The notes under the pieces: generated by a model
Databases searched by the model: none
Seen by the model: only the letters and a program-made list of their open reading frames with translations
What the model was told of the DNA's origin: nothing
In this document: positions 12,636 through 24,400 of the stretch, one piece after another
Position numbering within the stretch: the first letter of the stretch is position 1
Layout of the letters: every line of letters begins with the position of its first letter
NCBI RefSeq assembly: GCF_032854445.1
Contig: NC_088295.1
Coordinates: 75,110,028 to 75,174,027 of the forward strand
DNA: 64,000 bases
DNA from: Liolophura sinensis
Taxonomy: Eukaryota; Mollusca; Polyplacophora; Chitonida; Chitonidae
Reading direction: 5' to 3'
Translations under genes and position numbers: made by a program

Positions 12636-12753
12636 ACCTAACGGCGCAAGGTTTCCTCCTACCATAATGCTGACCATCGTCTTATAAGTGAAATATTCTT
12701 GTGTACGGCGTAAAACACCAATCAAATAATAAATAAATGACCTATCGGCGCAA
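12636..12753 (+). mobile_element. 5'-truncated SINE with target-site duplication
   Basis: The body (12650-12739) is only the last ~90 bp of the family. It is flanked by acctaacggcgcaa (12636-12649) and acctatcggcgcaa (12740-12753), a 14-bp duplication with one mismatch, showing an old retroposition. Confidence 0.85.
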
Positions 12754-12910
12754 AGCCATGCACAAACGCCCACTTTCATGTAAATCTACTACGCAGGAAG
12801 TGATTTCCGAAAATAATAACGATATCTGTTTTTTTTAAGTGACCCAGAGTTTTCTGTCTTTCTCTCCCTCATCCTAATGTGCAGTGACATTTGTAGAACA
12901 CTTTGTAACT

Positions 12911-13031
12911 AACGATGAGCCTCCGGGATACAAATAATAATTCCCCAAACCAACGATGAGCCTCCGGGTTACAAATAATAGTTCCCTAAACTAACCATGA
13001 GCCTCCGGGATACAAATAAAAATTTCCTAAA
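12911..13031. repeat. Three-copy 41-bp tandem repeat
   Basis: Three consecutive units of 41 bp beginning aacgatgagcctccgggata, cccggg-like core conserved, ends diverging. The sequence is unrelated to the other 41-bp array although the period is the same. Confidence 0.88.
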
Positions 13032-13034
13032 TTC

Positions 13035-16000
13035 TTTAACTGCCCTCGTGGTACAGATCGCGGTTGCGACAAAATGAGTAACGCGTCCAGTAATCGATTG
13101 ATTGACGTCAGTTTTCTCTGATCCGGTTGGCTAATCCGGGTCCTCTTGATCTATGGACATTGCACACGATAAGAGATTATGCCTTTCTACAGATACATGG
13201 AAAACAAGATGTCACGACAGTGTTATTTATAGTTGACAGATTACAACAGATTATATTACCGGTGAGATCCGGCCTTTTGTCTATTTACTTCGGTCAGGAT
13301 TTACTTCCGACTTCAATCTCTTGCAATTCGTACTATTGCACTAAAATAGATTGTCTGTTCACAAGCTTCGAATTGGGCGATATCCGCAGAACCATATGAG
13401 CGCACTTAAGCGCAAATTAGCTAATTCGAGGGTCGCTATTACCTTATTTGGATTTTTCTGTTTAATTTCTGTCTACATTGATATGTTTCTATTAATTTAA
13501 ACATGTTAGGTGAGTTTGCTTACATCTCATTGCCCGTACTTGCGATTCAGATTTTTGTACCACATTTGATAACACCAATCAAATAATAAAAAAATTATTG
13601 AATACTGATCTTACTCAGTCGTCTAGAACATACCTTGCGTCTTTCCAACATCACTGAAAACCGTTGACTGCCTCTCTTTTCATAATTCCGTGTTATTTTT
13701 TAACTTTACGTTCTTAGTTCTTTGGTGCTTTGTGTTATACGTCGTTTTGGGAATTGGCCCTGCGTTTATTGACCTGGAACGTCCTTATTGGTTGACGGCT
13801 CACATACGAATGTATACGAATTATAGATTCTCATATAGGTTTGCATTCATATTGATTTAGATTAACTGATAACACTCTCAGTTTAAGATATACTCGAAAG
13901 CGCTTAGTCCATTGTGTGTTCTATGAAGACAGGAAGAACAACAATGAAAGTATGTCAAAATATTAGTGTTGATAGTCTGCGAAGAACGAATTTACCTGTA
14001 TTTGTAATTACTGGATCTACATTGGTAATACACATGTACCTGCAAACTTGACCGTAAAATTGCATTTGTAGAAAACTGGTTCTTAGCGGTAGATAATTTC
14101 AAAGCTATTAAATGATAAAAACTCATTTCATTTGACCTTTAATGTTTCCGCTTACTCTGTTTTTCGAGGATACTTTTTATCTTTGTGGGTTAAATCTCCG
14201 TGTAGGTTTATTGCATCTACCTTTTTGAAATGGCACAACAATAGCCAGTTTTACACGCTTTGTCTTTTCACTAAACTTTTGTAGAGAAGGTTTTGTGCAC
14301 TAGACGTGTTTCTTCTACCAAGGGATGTGAACAAACAAAAGGGCTCAATGGACCATGCAAGCAAAGAGAAGACATTCAAGTTTACGATGGTCATAAGGTC
14401 ATGTTCATCTTGTCTTAAGATGACATCTGATAACTTCATTTGTTTTTCTTTCAAACAAAGCGAAAAACATACCAAGCACCTAAACACCAGGCTCCAGGTA
14501 TAAGCTGAGTACTACGCCGTTCATTTATATATTTGGTACTTGTTTCACGCAATATTCAAGACGGCGGTTGGTTAAATGAGTAAAGGAATGCGTGTGTTAA
14601 AGCAGATTTGGCAAGCAAATGACAATGGTGGAGGACAAGTTGTTATGACGGCACAAATGACTCATTAGCAAAATCAACTACAACTGTCGCCAAACAACGA
14701 AAGCGGGATTCAAACAAATTATGACAAGAACGGATAGACTGATACACAATAAAGAGGACAACTAAAGATAGATATTGAGTGTAATTGTTTTCTGAATTTA
14801 TTTTTTTTGAAACAAGATATATTATGAATGTATTCAGCAAGAGAAACACTATCGCGACAATGACAGCTACCACAGGGGGATAAACCGTATAGTTCCTATG
14901 TTCAGCTCAATTCATCCGCATTATGACGATCACAGATGGATGAATAAATTCACCATGCGTCAAAATGGGGACGACGTCCTCGAAAACCTTGAAAAAGGAA
15001 GCCAAAAATTGAAAATAAAAAAAAATATAAAAAAGAAAACAGAAAAAAGCAGTGAAAACTAAACAAAAGAAAAAAACACAAAACATCTTTTTTTTGCTTT
15101 TTTTTTCAATCGTTTACATACAAAAGGTAAAATGGAAATGCACAGCATACAATGTGCGGAAATGTTTCTCCTCGTTTGTGAGAATACTTGCAAAAAATTA
15201 AAAAAATCAAACATGCATATATATTGTTCCCAATCATGAAATATTTACTGTTTATGGTCTACTACGTGCTCGTAGACAATGCATCTGGCGATACTGTGTT
15301 CCGGTTGACGATGCAAACTGGTTCATAACGATATCTGACACACGCGAACGTATCTATAGACGGGTAACCTAGATCTCTAGAAAACGTAAAAATCGTGCAA
15401 ACTTCTCATGAAAGACTGTGAAAAGTAATTATTAATATGCTCTTTTTGTATGGCGGGTATTTGAGACCACCTTTTGGTTTATATCATCATTGCATAATAA
15501 TGTTCTATATGAAGCTGCCAAGTATGTCTAATAATTGTATACTTGAATGCAAATGTAATGTTTTTATACAACCAAAGGCGTAAATCGGAACTAGCCAATC
15601 AGAATTTTATATAAATATAATTATGACTAAAATTCTGTTTTACCATATTTGGAAGGAGAGAAGATCTAAATCATACACAAAAAAAAATTGTCAGACATTC
15701 ATCATATCCTCACTGAGAACAGTAGGCATGTATGCAAAGACGATATATAAAAATCGGTGGTTTCAAATTTAAATGTTATTTTGTCATTTAAAAAAAGTGA
15801 TGAAACCATTTTTTTTTTACAAATAACTCTTTCATTCGACGTTTATATCATGCTTTTGTTTCTATCTTCTACTTTTGAGGTGAAAAAGGTGTACTTGGGT
15901 GAAAGTTATTGGTGAATTCTCAGTAGACTCACATGCACGATCACGCCAAATTGCACACTGACGCACGCTGGCATAGTCAGCTGTGTAACATTCTGTGTCG

Positions 16001-16330
16001 CTTATGCCAGAATTTTATCTTTTTAAGGATTGGATCGAGTTTTCATGGCGTCCGTAGCTATACAGACAAACGGATACAGAGATACTTTTCTTTATTTTAA
16101 TGTTTTATGTCGTTTTCAGGGAATTTTTAATTTATGCCATGGGATTCAAGTTTCAGGTGGAGGAAATAGTAGTTCCACCCTTCGCAAGTAACTTAATGAA
16201 ACTTGCGTTCTAAAACCTCAGCAGAACAAGCGGGAGTTACATTTAAACTCACGATCCCAATGGCAAGGGAACCAGTAAGAAAATCTTGTCCTTTTAGAAG
16301 AGAAGAGTTACTAACCACTGCTTAACGGAG
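13035..16330. other. Gene-free stretch with A/T homopolymer tracts
   Basis: No supported exon. At 14995-15105 an A-rich block is followed by a T-rich block, a low-complexity pair able to pair with itself. A SINE tail relic (aacaccaatcaaataataaa) occurs near 13571-13590. Open frames at 13127-13399 and 14643-14873 are unrecognised. Confidence 0.4.
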
Positions 16331-16333
16331 ATT

Positions 16334-16515
16334 GATATATTTATTTATTTATTTATTTGTTTATTTATTTATTTATTTATTTATTTTATTGTTTTTTTTT
16401 TACGCGGTACTGAAGAATATTTTACTTACACGACGCCGACCAGCATTATAGTGGGAGGGGAACCCACGGCGATCCGCAGGTTACTGACAGACCTTCCCAC
16501 GTACCTGGTGGCTTC
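16334..16515 (-). mobile_element. SINE 3' half with expanded ATTT tail
   Basis: Minus-strand copy. The tail reads (attt)n for about 50 bp, longer than in the other copies, then the family 3' region (acgcggtactgaagaatatt, gccgaccagcattatagtgg) and the ggttactgacagaccttccc segment. The tRNA head is absent. Confidence 0.85.
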
Positions 16516-16519
16516 CTCA

Positions 16520-18860
16520 ATATGAAATGATCATGTAAGTGTGAAGGATATAAATGTAAACTGAAATGACTATATGAAATGTTGTAGATTTTCTTTTCTG
16601 GGGATAAATTATCAATAGTTATGACTGGAATGTTATTTTGGCCCCAAACATGAATTAGTATCAGACGCATTCGTGCATGTGCGGTAATCTTAATATCCGG
16701 ATTACAGGCCATAATCTTAATCCAGCCGGATGAATTGGATTCTGATCCTTTGTGATTATTCATAAACGCCTTGAAATAGATGCTCATTTCTTCGTGGAAA
16801 GTTTGACAATGACAATCTCTCTCCTAATACACATTTTCCATAGGTGATAATAGCCCTTTCCTTGTGTAGAGAGAACATGCATTTATTCAAACAGGTTAAC
16901 ATCGAATCCAACTTGACAGCACGAGGAAAATGAACATCTGACGATTGTGTCCTTGACGTAACATACATCCACGTATTTACCACTTTGGGAACACTACTAG
17001 CTTGGTGTGATATATGTAGGCCTACATACCAGAGGATCCATAGCTTGATATCGATAAACCTTTCGCGTATGAATCCAGGGATATCATTATGATGGGTGCT
17101 GTTGCAAATTACAATGGTTTTCTTTTCACGGCGTCTGTCACGTTACATCTACATACAGCCTAGGCCTTAAGGCTGCCTTCTAAGTAAAGCACTCTTAAAA
17201 ACAGTCAAAAATACCAATACAAATGAGCAAATAAAGTTTACCAATTTTTTTTTCAGGAGACATATTTCAGTGTGGAGAAATGGACCGTGTAAGAGCATAA
17301 ATACGACAAAAAGAAGCTCAGTCATCCTTATATGTTATTCATTTGATACGCCTCCGTATTTAGAATATCTGTTACATTATTTCATTCATACTTTTAGGTG
17401 TGACACAATCTGTGACTAGAAGCTTCATTGTGTATTATCACAAAATCTTTAAAATATATGTATACATTACAAATTGAATCTAAGTAGTAAGTAGTAATAA
17501 TATTACTTTGCCGACAGACTTACAAATAATTATACACCAGCAACAAATTATTGAATATGTAAAGTACTGATATTAAGGATCAAGAGAACAACAAGGATTA
17601 AAGAGAACAATCCATACGTTACTTTTCGTGTGTTGAGTGAACGCTCACAGCGTGTTAAAGCTAGTATTAAAATATATGTAAGTTTTAAATATATTATTTG
17701 CTTGGGTGCATTTTTAAAGTAGTTATTACAAACTAATACTGTCAGGGTTTACAGCCTGTATTGTATTCTACCAGAAGGCGTTATCATTAAAATGCATCCG
17801 TTTTTTTTTGTATTTATTATTATTATTTTTTGGATTTAAGTACAGCTCTTTATACTAAAGATTTAGCAAAAGTCCAAGTAAGACCAGGAGGCATGTTTGC
17901 TATGCACTGGTTCCAAACACGCATTACTACGCGTGACCCCAGCTAATTCCCAGGGCCCGTGTTTATCAAAGGCCTTAGATTCAAGTCAAAAATTCAAACA
18001 CAACTACAAATAAAATGTTTTGCTGTGGAAAGTTTAAAATTTGTTTTAAGTTTGTCTTTTTAAGAAATTCAGATTCTAGTTTGCTTGATAAATGCGGGCC
18101 CAGTCTATATGGAATCTGGGCTACACCTTGCACGTGTAACCAGAGTTAGCAATCATCCTTTTCGGGAAGATCTTTGCTAAACCATTCATGAATTGGAAAG
18201 GTTATACTGACAAGTACTGATCATTTACTTTCCATTACAGGACCACAGACACTATTCCATTCCTAAACAAATATACAGTTAGGCCCACGTAAGGAAACAA
18301 AAATGTAGACCTACAACAAAAAGAAATGAAAGCTGGTTATACCTATCGATACTTGGTTATTGAACATTTTGATTTTTAAATACGCTAAGAGGTTCTCGTA
18401 GTTTAAGTGTCATTCCTTATAGGCTATGTATACCGTGTGTTCCATTACAAAAGGAATCCCGTTACAGATCCGGGTTTTACATCACTTACAGTTTTTCATA
18501 TGCACCGTTTTTGCGTATAAAGTTGGATTCGAGCCTGTTTCACTTATATGTGGGTGAGCAAGTGTAATGACAAGAGTAATCCGGATGAAATAAATAACTC
18601 AATACAGTCCATTTACATACTTCTGTTTATTTTAGGGTCAATGTGATGACGCGCACACCATAGTGTACCCACCCTTTTCAAAGAATCTGCTAATCCCAAA
18701 ACATCGTTAAGTTTATCCGTGTATAAACCAATCAGACCATTACTAAAACGTAGCTATATTAAATAAACCCTGAATATACTACAGCTATGTGGGCCCCAGT
18801 CGTATATAAAGTAAAATATTCTTGAGTAGAACTCTAAACAAAATAAATAACTAAATAGAA
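16520..18860. other. Non-coding stretch, no gene seen
   Basis: AT-rich, with no convincing exon. A SINE 3' relic may occur at 18788-18856 (gtcgtatataaagtaaaata, then ttcttgagtag). Confidence 0.4.
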
Positions 18861-18965
18861 CTAGGCCTGTGTGATCAGGAGTTCGAATCCAGCTTCGACT
18901 GACTCGGCTGTCGGTCTCACAATTGAAAGTCTTCCAGATGCCTGTGGCGTGGTATGTGGTTTGAG
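18861..18965 (+). mobile_element. tRNA-like repeat head (relic)
   Basis: Contains a good B-box (gagttcgaatccag) in a context that does not fold into an evident full tRNA. Probably the head of a different SINE family; no tail is recognisable. Confidence 0.35.
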
Positions 18966-19073
18966 TGAAATATGCGTTGTAGTGCAGATAAAAACAGTGT
19001 ATGCAAAAATTATACTAGTTTTATCAGCTGATTTTGCACACGTATATTTTATTGATGTTTTATCCAAGTTAGG

Positions 19074-19328
19074 AGGAGCTCCTTAATTGCCCAGTGGTTA
19101 GCGTGTTAGCGCAGCACAATGACCATGGAGCCTCTCACCTATGTGGTCGCTGTGAGTTGAAGTCTAGCTCATGCTGGCTTCCTCTCGGTCGCAAGGGGGA
19201 TATCAGTTACCTGCGGATGGTCGTGGGTTTCCCCCAGCTCTTTCCGGTTACCTTCCACCATAATGCTGAACGCTGTCGTCTAAGTGAAATACGACGTACA
19301 ATTCCAATCAAATAAATATATAAATAAT
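19074..19328 (+). mobile_element. Full-length tRNA-derived SINE
   Basis: A complete copy of the dominant family: head with degenerate A-box (gcccagtggttagcg) and B-box (gagttgaagtctagctcatg), body (ggatggtcgtgggtttcccc), 3' region (ccaccataatgctgaacgct) and an AT-rich tail. The length (~255 bp) helps define the family. Slightly decayed, with no obvious target-site duplication. Confidence 0.88.
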
Positions 19329-19377
19329 ACAAATTAGGGCTATTTTCGGAAGATGGATGCAATGATTGATCTAATGA

Positions 19378-19484
19378 GCTTGGTGTTTAACGCCGTCCTT
19401 AAGAATACATGTATATTATTCGACGAGCAACCAGAATGCCCGGAATAAAGTATAGACCTCTAGCAGGTAACTGACGACCTTTCA
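19378..19484 (-). mobile_element. Diverged SINE 3' fragment
   Basis: Reads tggtgtttaacgccgtcctt, aagaataca, then degraded body sequence and ggtaactgacgacctttca. It faces the full-length copy at 19074-19328 tail to tail. Confidence 0.65.
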
Positions 19485-19489
19485 TAAGT

Positions 19490-20985
19490 ATGATACACAG
19501 ATTTTCAGCAGCGTATTTGATCATACTAGCTATATCAATAACTTCTTGTCACCAAAGCACCAAATATATCCCTAAAATAAGCCAACACGCTTATCTAGCA
19601 AAGCCCAAGATGAAAGAGTCGTGAACTCCAGTTACATCACTATACAACTCTTTATACTAAAGGATTTAAGCAAGAAAGGAGATATATTTCAAGAAAACAG
19701 GTCACTCTTTATTCCCATGACGGCGAACATCGTTAAAACCATAATATGTACATACTTACAAAATATTACATAAAAGCACATGAGCATTCTCGAGGAACGG
19801 TCATGTGACATTCTGGACAAGTGAGATCACTCCATGGATAAAGGCAATGACAAGAATTCTGTCGCTTTCCAGGAATGACCTCAGTGGTTTTACCACCTTC
19901 TGAACGGGACGGTTGGATCCCCAGACTAGTGTTTTCAACACAATTATATTCGGACACCTAGAACAGCCAAATACGTAGAGAAGTAGAGTAGCAGACAGAG
20001 CGGGTAACAAGGCGCTATAGTTTGAGCAAGCAGGTCGGGTTGTTTGAGATCGTGACCTACGAATTTAGAACAGTCGCCATTCCACCATTTTACCACTGCT
20101 GTCAGCTCTCGCTTGGTCACATACCACACGAGACATTATTCCTACATACGCTCGTGAATTCCAAGTCTACGTTAACGACATTGCGGAACAAGTCATATTT
20201 AGCATTGCACAGAGACAGTGTTAACGTGTACAATCTCTTTCCAAAGTGACACGAAAAAATAACTAAGGGAAGGGGTGGGTAAAAAAAAACCAAACAAACA
20301 AAAAAAAAACAAAACATGAAATATACCGTACTATACATACATGTACAACGAAGAAGGATACCTCTTATAACGATTGTCATATCCAATGTAAATTTGATTT
20401 ATCATATCAATTAAAGCTTTAAATTATTAATTAATCAAGTTACAGATCTACAAATAACTGTGCCTTCAACTTCCCAGCACTCGGTCTTTGTTATGATAAC
20501 TATATGCTATCTACTGCATTACGATATGGATATCTCAAGATTAATAAATCAATGCCTACCCTTGCATCGTATATGAAAAACAGAGGGAGGTTTGTCATCA
20601 GATACTATGGAATGAACATGATGTAGCAAAAGATAAAAATGGCTATATTTCACCAAGAACAAAGCCAAATTTTTAGCTATAAGCAAGGCTAAGGGCTGGA
20701 TGACATCTGCATTGTCCTAAGGTTTAGTAATCTATTGCTCTGTCTCACGCAGTGTGATCTAACTCCATGCAAATTGTTAACAAGGTCCCAGTCTAATGAG
20801 CATTCAGCTGTAAACAGCCTTTGTTGTTTTAATTAACTGTACATTAAATTATGCAAATATTTAACAAATTATATATATTACGTTTGAAAGACAATTATGG
20901 GTGATTTTGAGGTCAGAAAGGTCCATCGAGCCAGTCATTATATTGTTCATTGGTCAGATGGCCTCTTTGACGGTCCAATCAGAAA
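19490..20985. other. Spacer and DUOXA 3' flank
   Basis: No independent gene seen. On the minus strand an attaaa hexamer (20828-20833) lies about 155 bp past the DUOXA stop and is the nearest candidate polyadenylation signal noticed. Low-complexity A tracts occur at 20282-20320. Confidence 0.35.
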
Positions 20986-21405
20986 CTACAAGTGTGTGTC
21001 TTTTTCCTCTGTGGGACTGTTGACTTCCGGATCCGGTCTTATTTCATCGGGAATGGAGATTGCCACGTGTTTCAGCTCACTCTGTTCGAACGGTAAAGAT
21101 TCCATACTGCTGTTTAGCGAAGAGACTTCGGAAGCTGAATTAACATATTGTGGGAATTCATTTTCGATAAGCTGTCTTTGGCTTCCATGCGGATAACTGT
21201 CTACAGTCAAGCAATCGTGACTGAGAAACTGAGGTGCTCGGCTTAAGTTGGTCGTCGTCCTCACATCTTCTGCTGAGTGGTATATGTTGATCTGAATGTC
21301 TCCGTTCAAAGTCGACGTCTGGCGATCTATTGTTTGACTTTTCGTCAAACCATTCTTGGTCACCGCGTTATCGAGCAAGGACAGATAAGGCCGTTTTCTG
21401 GGTGT
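20986..21405 (-). CDS. DUOXA: DUOXA exon 8: cytoplasmic tail and stop
   Basis: Acceptor attgttttttcag, phase 0. Encodes residues 313-451, polar and acidic (for example ESLPFEQSEL, PTEEKDTHL at the end), followed by the stop at 20986-20988. No membrane segment or named domain seen. Confidence 0.9.
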   Translation of the reverse strand, partial: TPRKRPYLSLLDNAVTKNGLTKSQTIDRQTSTLNGDIQINIYHSAEDVRTTTNLSRAPQFLSHDCLTVDSYPHGSQRQLIENEFPQYVNSASEVSSLNSSMESLPFEQSELKHVAISIPDEIRPDPEVNSPTEEKDTHL

Positions 21406-24400
21406 CTGAAAAAACAATGCAAATCTAATTAACATAAGCAAACTGCCATCTTAGTTTTTCCACAGTTTTAGGTAACGATTCTATTCAAGTATGAGCCACC
21501 TGAAAATTGTTTTCTTCTTATTTTGCACTCATACCAGTTAATACCTATACAGTCATCAAATTGTAATTTGTGATGTCACTGAGTTAACCTACCAAATTAT
21601 TTTCGTTGGGTGATCTGGCCAGATTGTGGTTTGTTTCATCCTCATCTTCCTCCAACAAGGAATCAACCAAGAAAAACAGTGACAGCTTCCTAGGTATGAC
21701 CCAGTCCAGTAGCAAGAGAAGGAGTCCCAGAAGGGTAGTTAGAATTCCTGTAACAATAAGAAGTGATTATCGATTGATTGCGTATTTGATTGACTGACTC
21801 ATTGATTGATTAGATTTGTAAATATAACCCTCCAGAAGGAACTGTAATCTCATGGGAGACGGAGAAATGGGTGTAATACTCACCGGCTGCCACCATTAAC
21901 CAAAACGACCAGTCGTATCTCAGGGTGAGGAAGCCATCTTGAAACGGTATTTTCATGACGTGTTGTGGTTGTAGCACGTGATAGATGATTACCGCCAGGT
22001 CTATCGTGATCCCACTTAGTAGAAACATGGCGGACCCGTAAAACACAACGCTTGACAGCAAAACGTTCGTAACAAGCCAAAAGGCAAAGCTTGTCCTACA
22101 TAAAAGAAAACAAGAATTATTTTTAATGCATGCATTTAAAAATGCTTTTTTATAGCTCGCAGCAATACGCTGAGGTCAACCAATCAGTAAAGTTAATCAA
22201 GTCTGCATGTTTATTACATCAAAACATAATTTTGGCTCCAGGTTCTTTGTGTTATGAGGGAATAGATCTAGATCATTAAGGCAAAGGCCTATTTTCAATG
22301 ATTGATACTGCTAATTAAAGCAGTATCTAATGCAAATACATGTGAGTCTGCTTACCACAGTAAAACGTAGGCGAAATAACCAGCATCTTTGAAGCTCCTT
22401 CCCCATCTGAGTCCACCGTCATCATAGCTGAAGTATGACGCCACGGAGAGGATAGGCTCCGGTAAACCCTTCTCTAAGCAGCCATTGTATTCCGACTGCA
22501 GCTGACCTACTGTTGTAATTAAAGGGAGTAAAATAAAGAGTTCATTCAAATTACTAAGACAGCCTATATACAGACTCTCATATTCATTTTTAGTAACTGT
22601 GTGGACGGTCATAATACTTCAGTTGAAATGAAAATATTTTCCCTACAGAAATTTTTTTCCTCTCAAATTTATTGTGAAAAAATTGTCATACGCCTGGTTA
22701 TGACATTTGAATTAAGCATCTGGGTGGCAATGTCCTTACTGACAACGCTGATTGGTTGATGGAATACCTATCAAAATGTTAGATTGGTATGCCATGGGTG
22801 TTGAGCACAGCACTCGTTTAAAAAGACACTGGCGTTATACAAACAAACTACACTGACAACAAGACCACAAGAAATTCAGCTTTAGGCGTTTGTCAACAAA
22901 GCCTAGATTCGTAACAGAGCAACACACGCTAGCTCACTCCGCAATTACAGCCGTTTTGTACCCTCAATTTCCTCTACGAACATTCAGTTCTAACTCTGAT
23001 TTTATAGGTTTCAAACAAATACATCAGTGTGTGGACGACAACAAAAACCAAAATAAGAAACTGACTTTTAAGTTTAATCCTCTGACATATGCATTTGTCA
23101 CGTAAAGCTAAGTTTGCTAGTATTTCCTTGATGTATTAGAGCATGCATTTATTTTGACTTTAGAGAAAAATTAATAGCTTATAATTTATACTACAAATAA
23201 TATTGCTTACCATCGAACCATTGTAGCCTCTCGTTATAATGCACTTCGCTGTTATGTGGACTGAAGGATCCTGAAAAAGAGAGAGAGGGAAAATTCAGTA
23301 AATGGGTGATAAGTTTGTGTTAAGTTATTTAAACTAGCGTGCAGGGAAACCAGTGGGATGTAAGGCTGACTGGAAGGGCCTCTGACCTTTAGGAGCTATA
23401 GGCGATTACCCTGACAACTATACTGGTCATATACCCGGAGCCTGCTGATTCATACAACGGTGTTTATACTTGAGTGACTTGTTTGCCTGGAGCTAGTGAG
23501 GTAGATTCAAGTAATTAAACTGATAGGTGGGTGTAAAGACATGATACGGCTAATTGTAACTCATCCAGATTAGCCAGTGGAAAGTATAAAGGCACTTGCA
23601 TGTATAATTATAGTAGATCACTTAAAAGTGCTTCTAATTGTCAAACAAGTGTGTTCTGTGTGTTCATGTGTGTGGAAATTCTGCCGCTAAATAGTTATAA
23701 TACTTAGTTCCATGATTTTTTCCCTTACTTCCACTGTTTTTACCTTACTTCAAATAGCTGAAATGTGATTAATGTTATCTTATTAAAATTTTTACCAAAA
23801 GCCTCAGAAATAACACGGTATAAAATTTGTAGAATTAAGATTAAAGTCTGTGTGTTCACAAAAAGCAGGGCAGAGTGGAATACTTACCAGAAAGAGTGAT
23901 GTTGACACTACTTAATCCCATCTTCAGCCCCACGATGCCTTCAAACTTATGCCTGGACACGAAAGTATAAAAACTCTTGGTATACAGCGACCCTGTCTGC
24001 CAGCCATGACCAAATATGCTAACTGAACAAAAACAAAATAAGACAAAAGGATTGACAAAAAATCACATTATTTGCTAAACCTTAAAATATATGCCTAAAA
24101 GCCACAGTAATTTTATTTTGTGTCTCGTTGGATTTATACAATACATAGTATTACATATATTTTCGCAAATCTTATCATCACAGACGGTATCTCATTTGTT
24201 ATACATTCGCTAGTCACATTCATTTAGAAATCTTCCAGAACTTAAAGTTTTAATTAACTCACCTAGAAGTGCTGCTCCTATAAACAAACTGTACACCACC
24301 CGTATAAATGTGGACCATCTCTGTTTAACAGAAAACACAGAAGCTATAACCATGTGGTGAAATCAAATGTAACATAAAGATGTTGTATTCTTTACGCATT

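Noticed and set aside
20897-21196. Plus-strand 99-codon frame
   Set aside because: It is antisense to the last DUOXA exon, whose phase-matched splicing and family context are strong.
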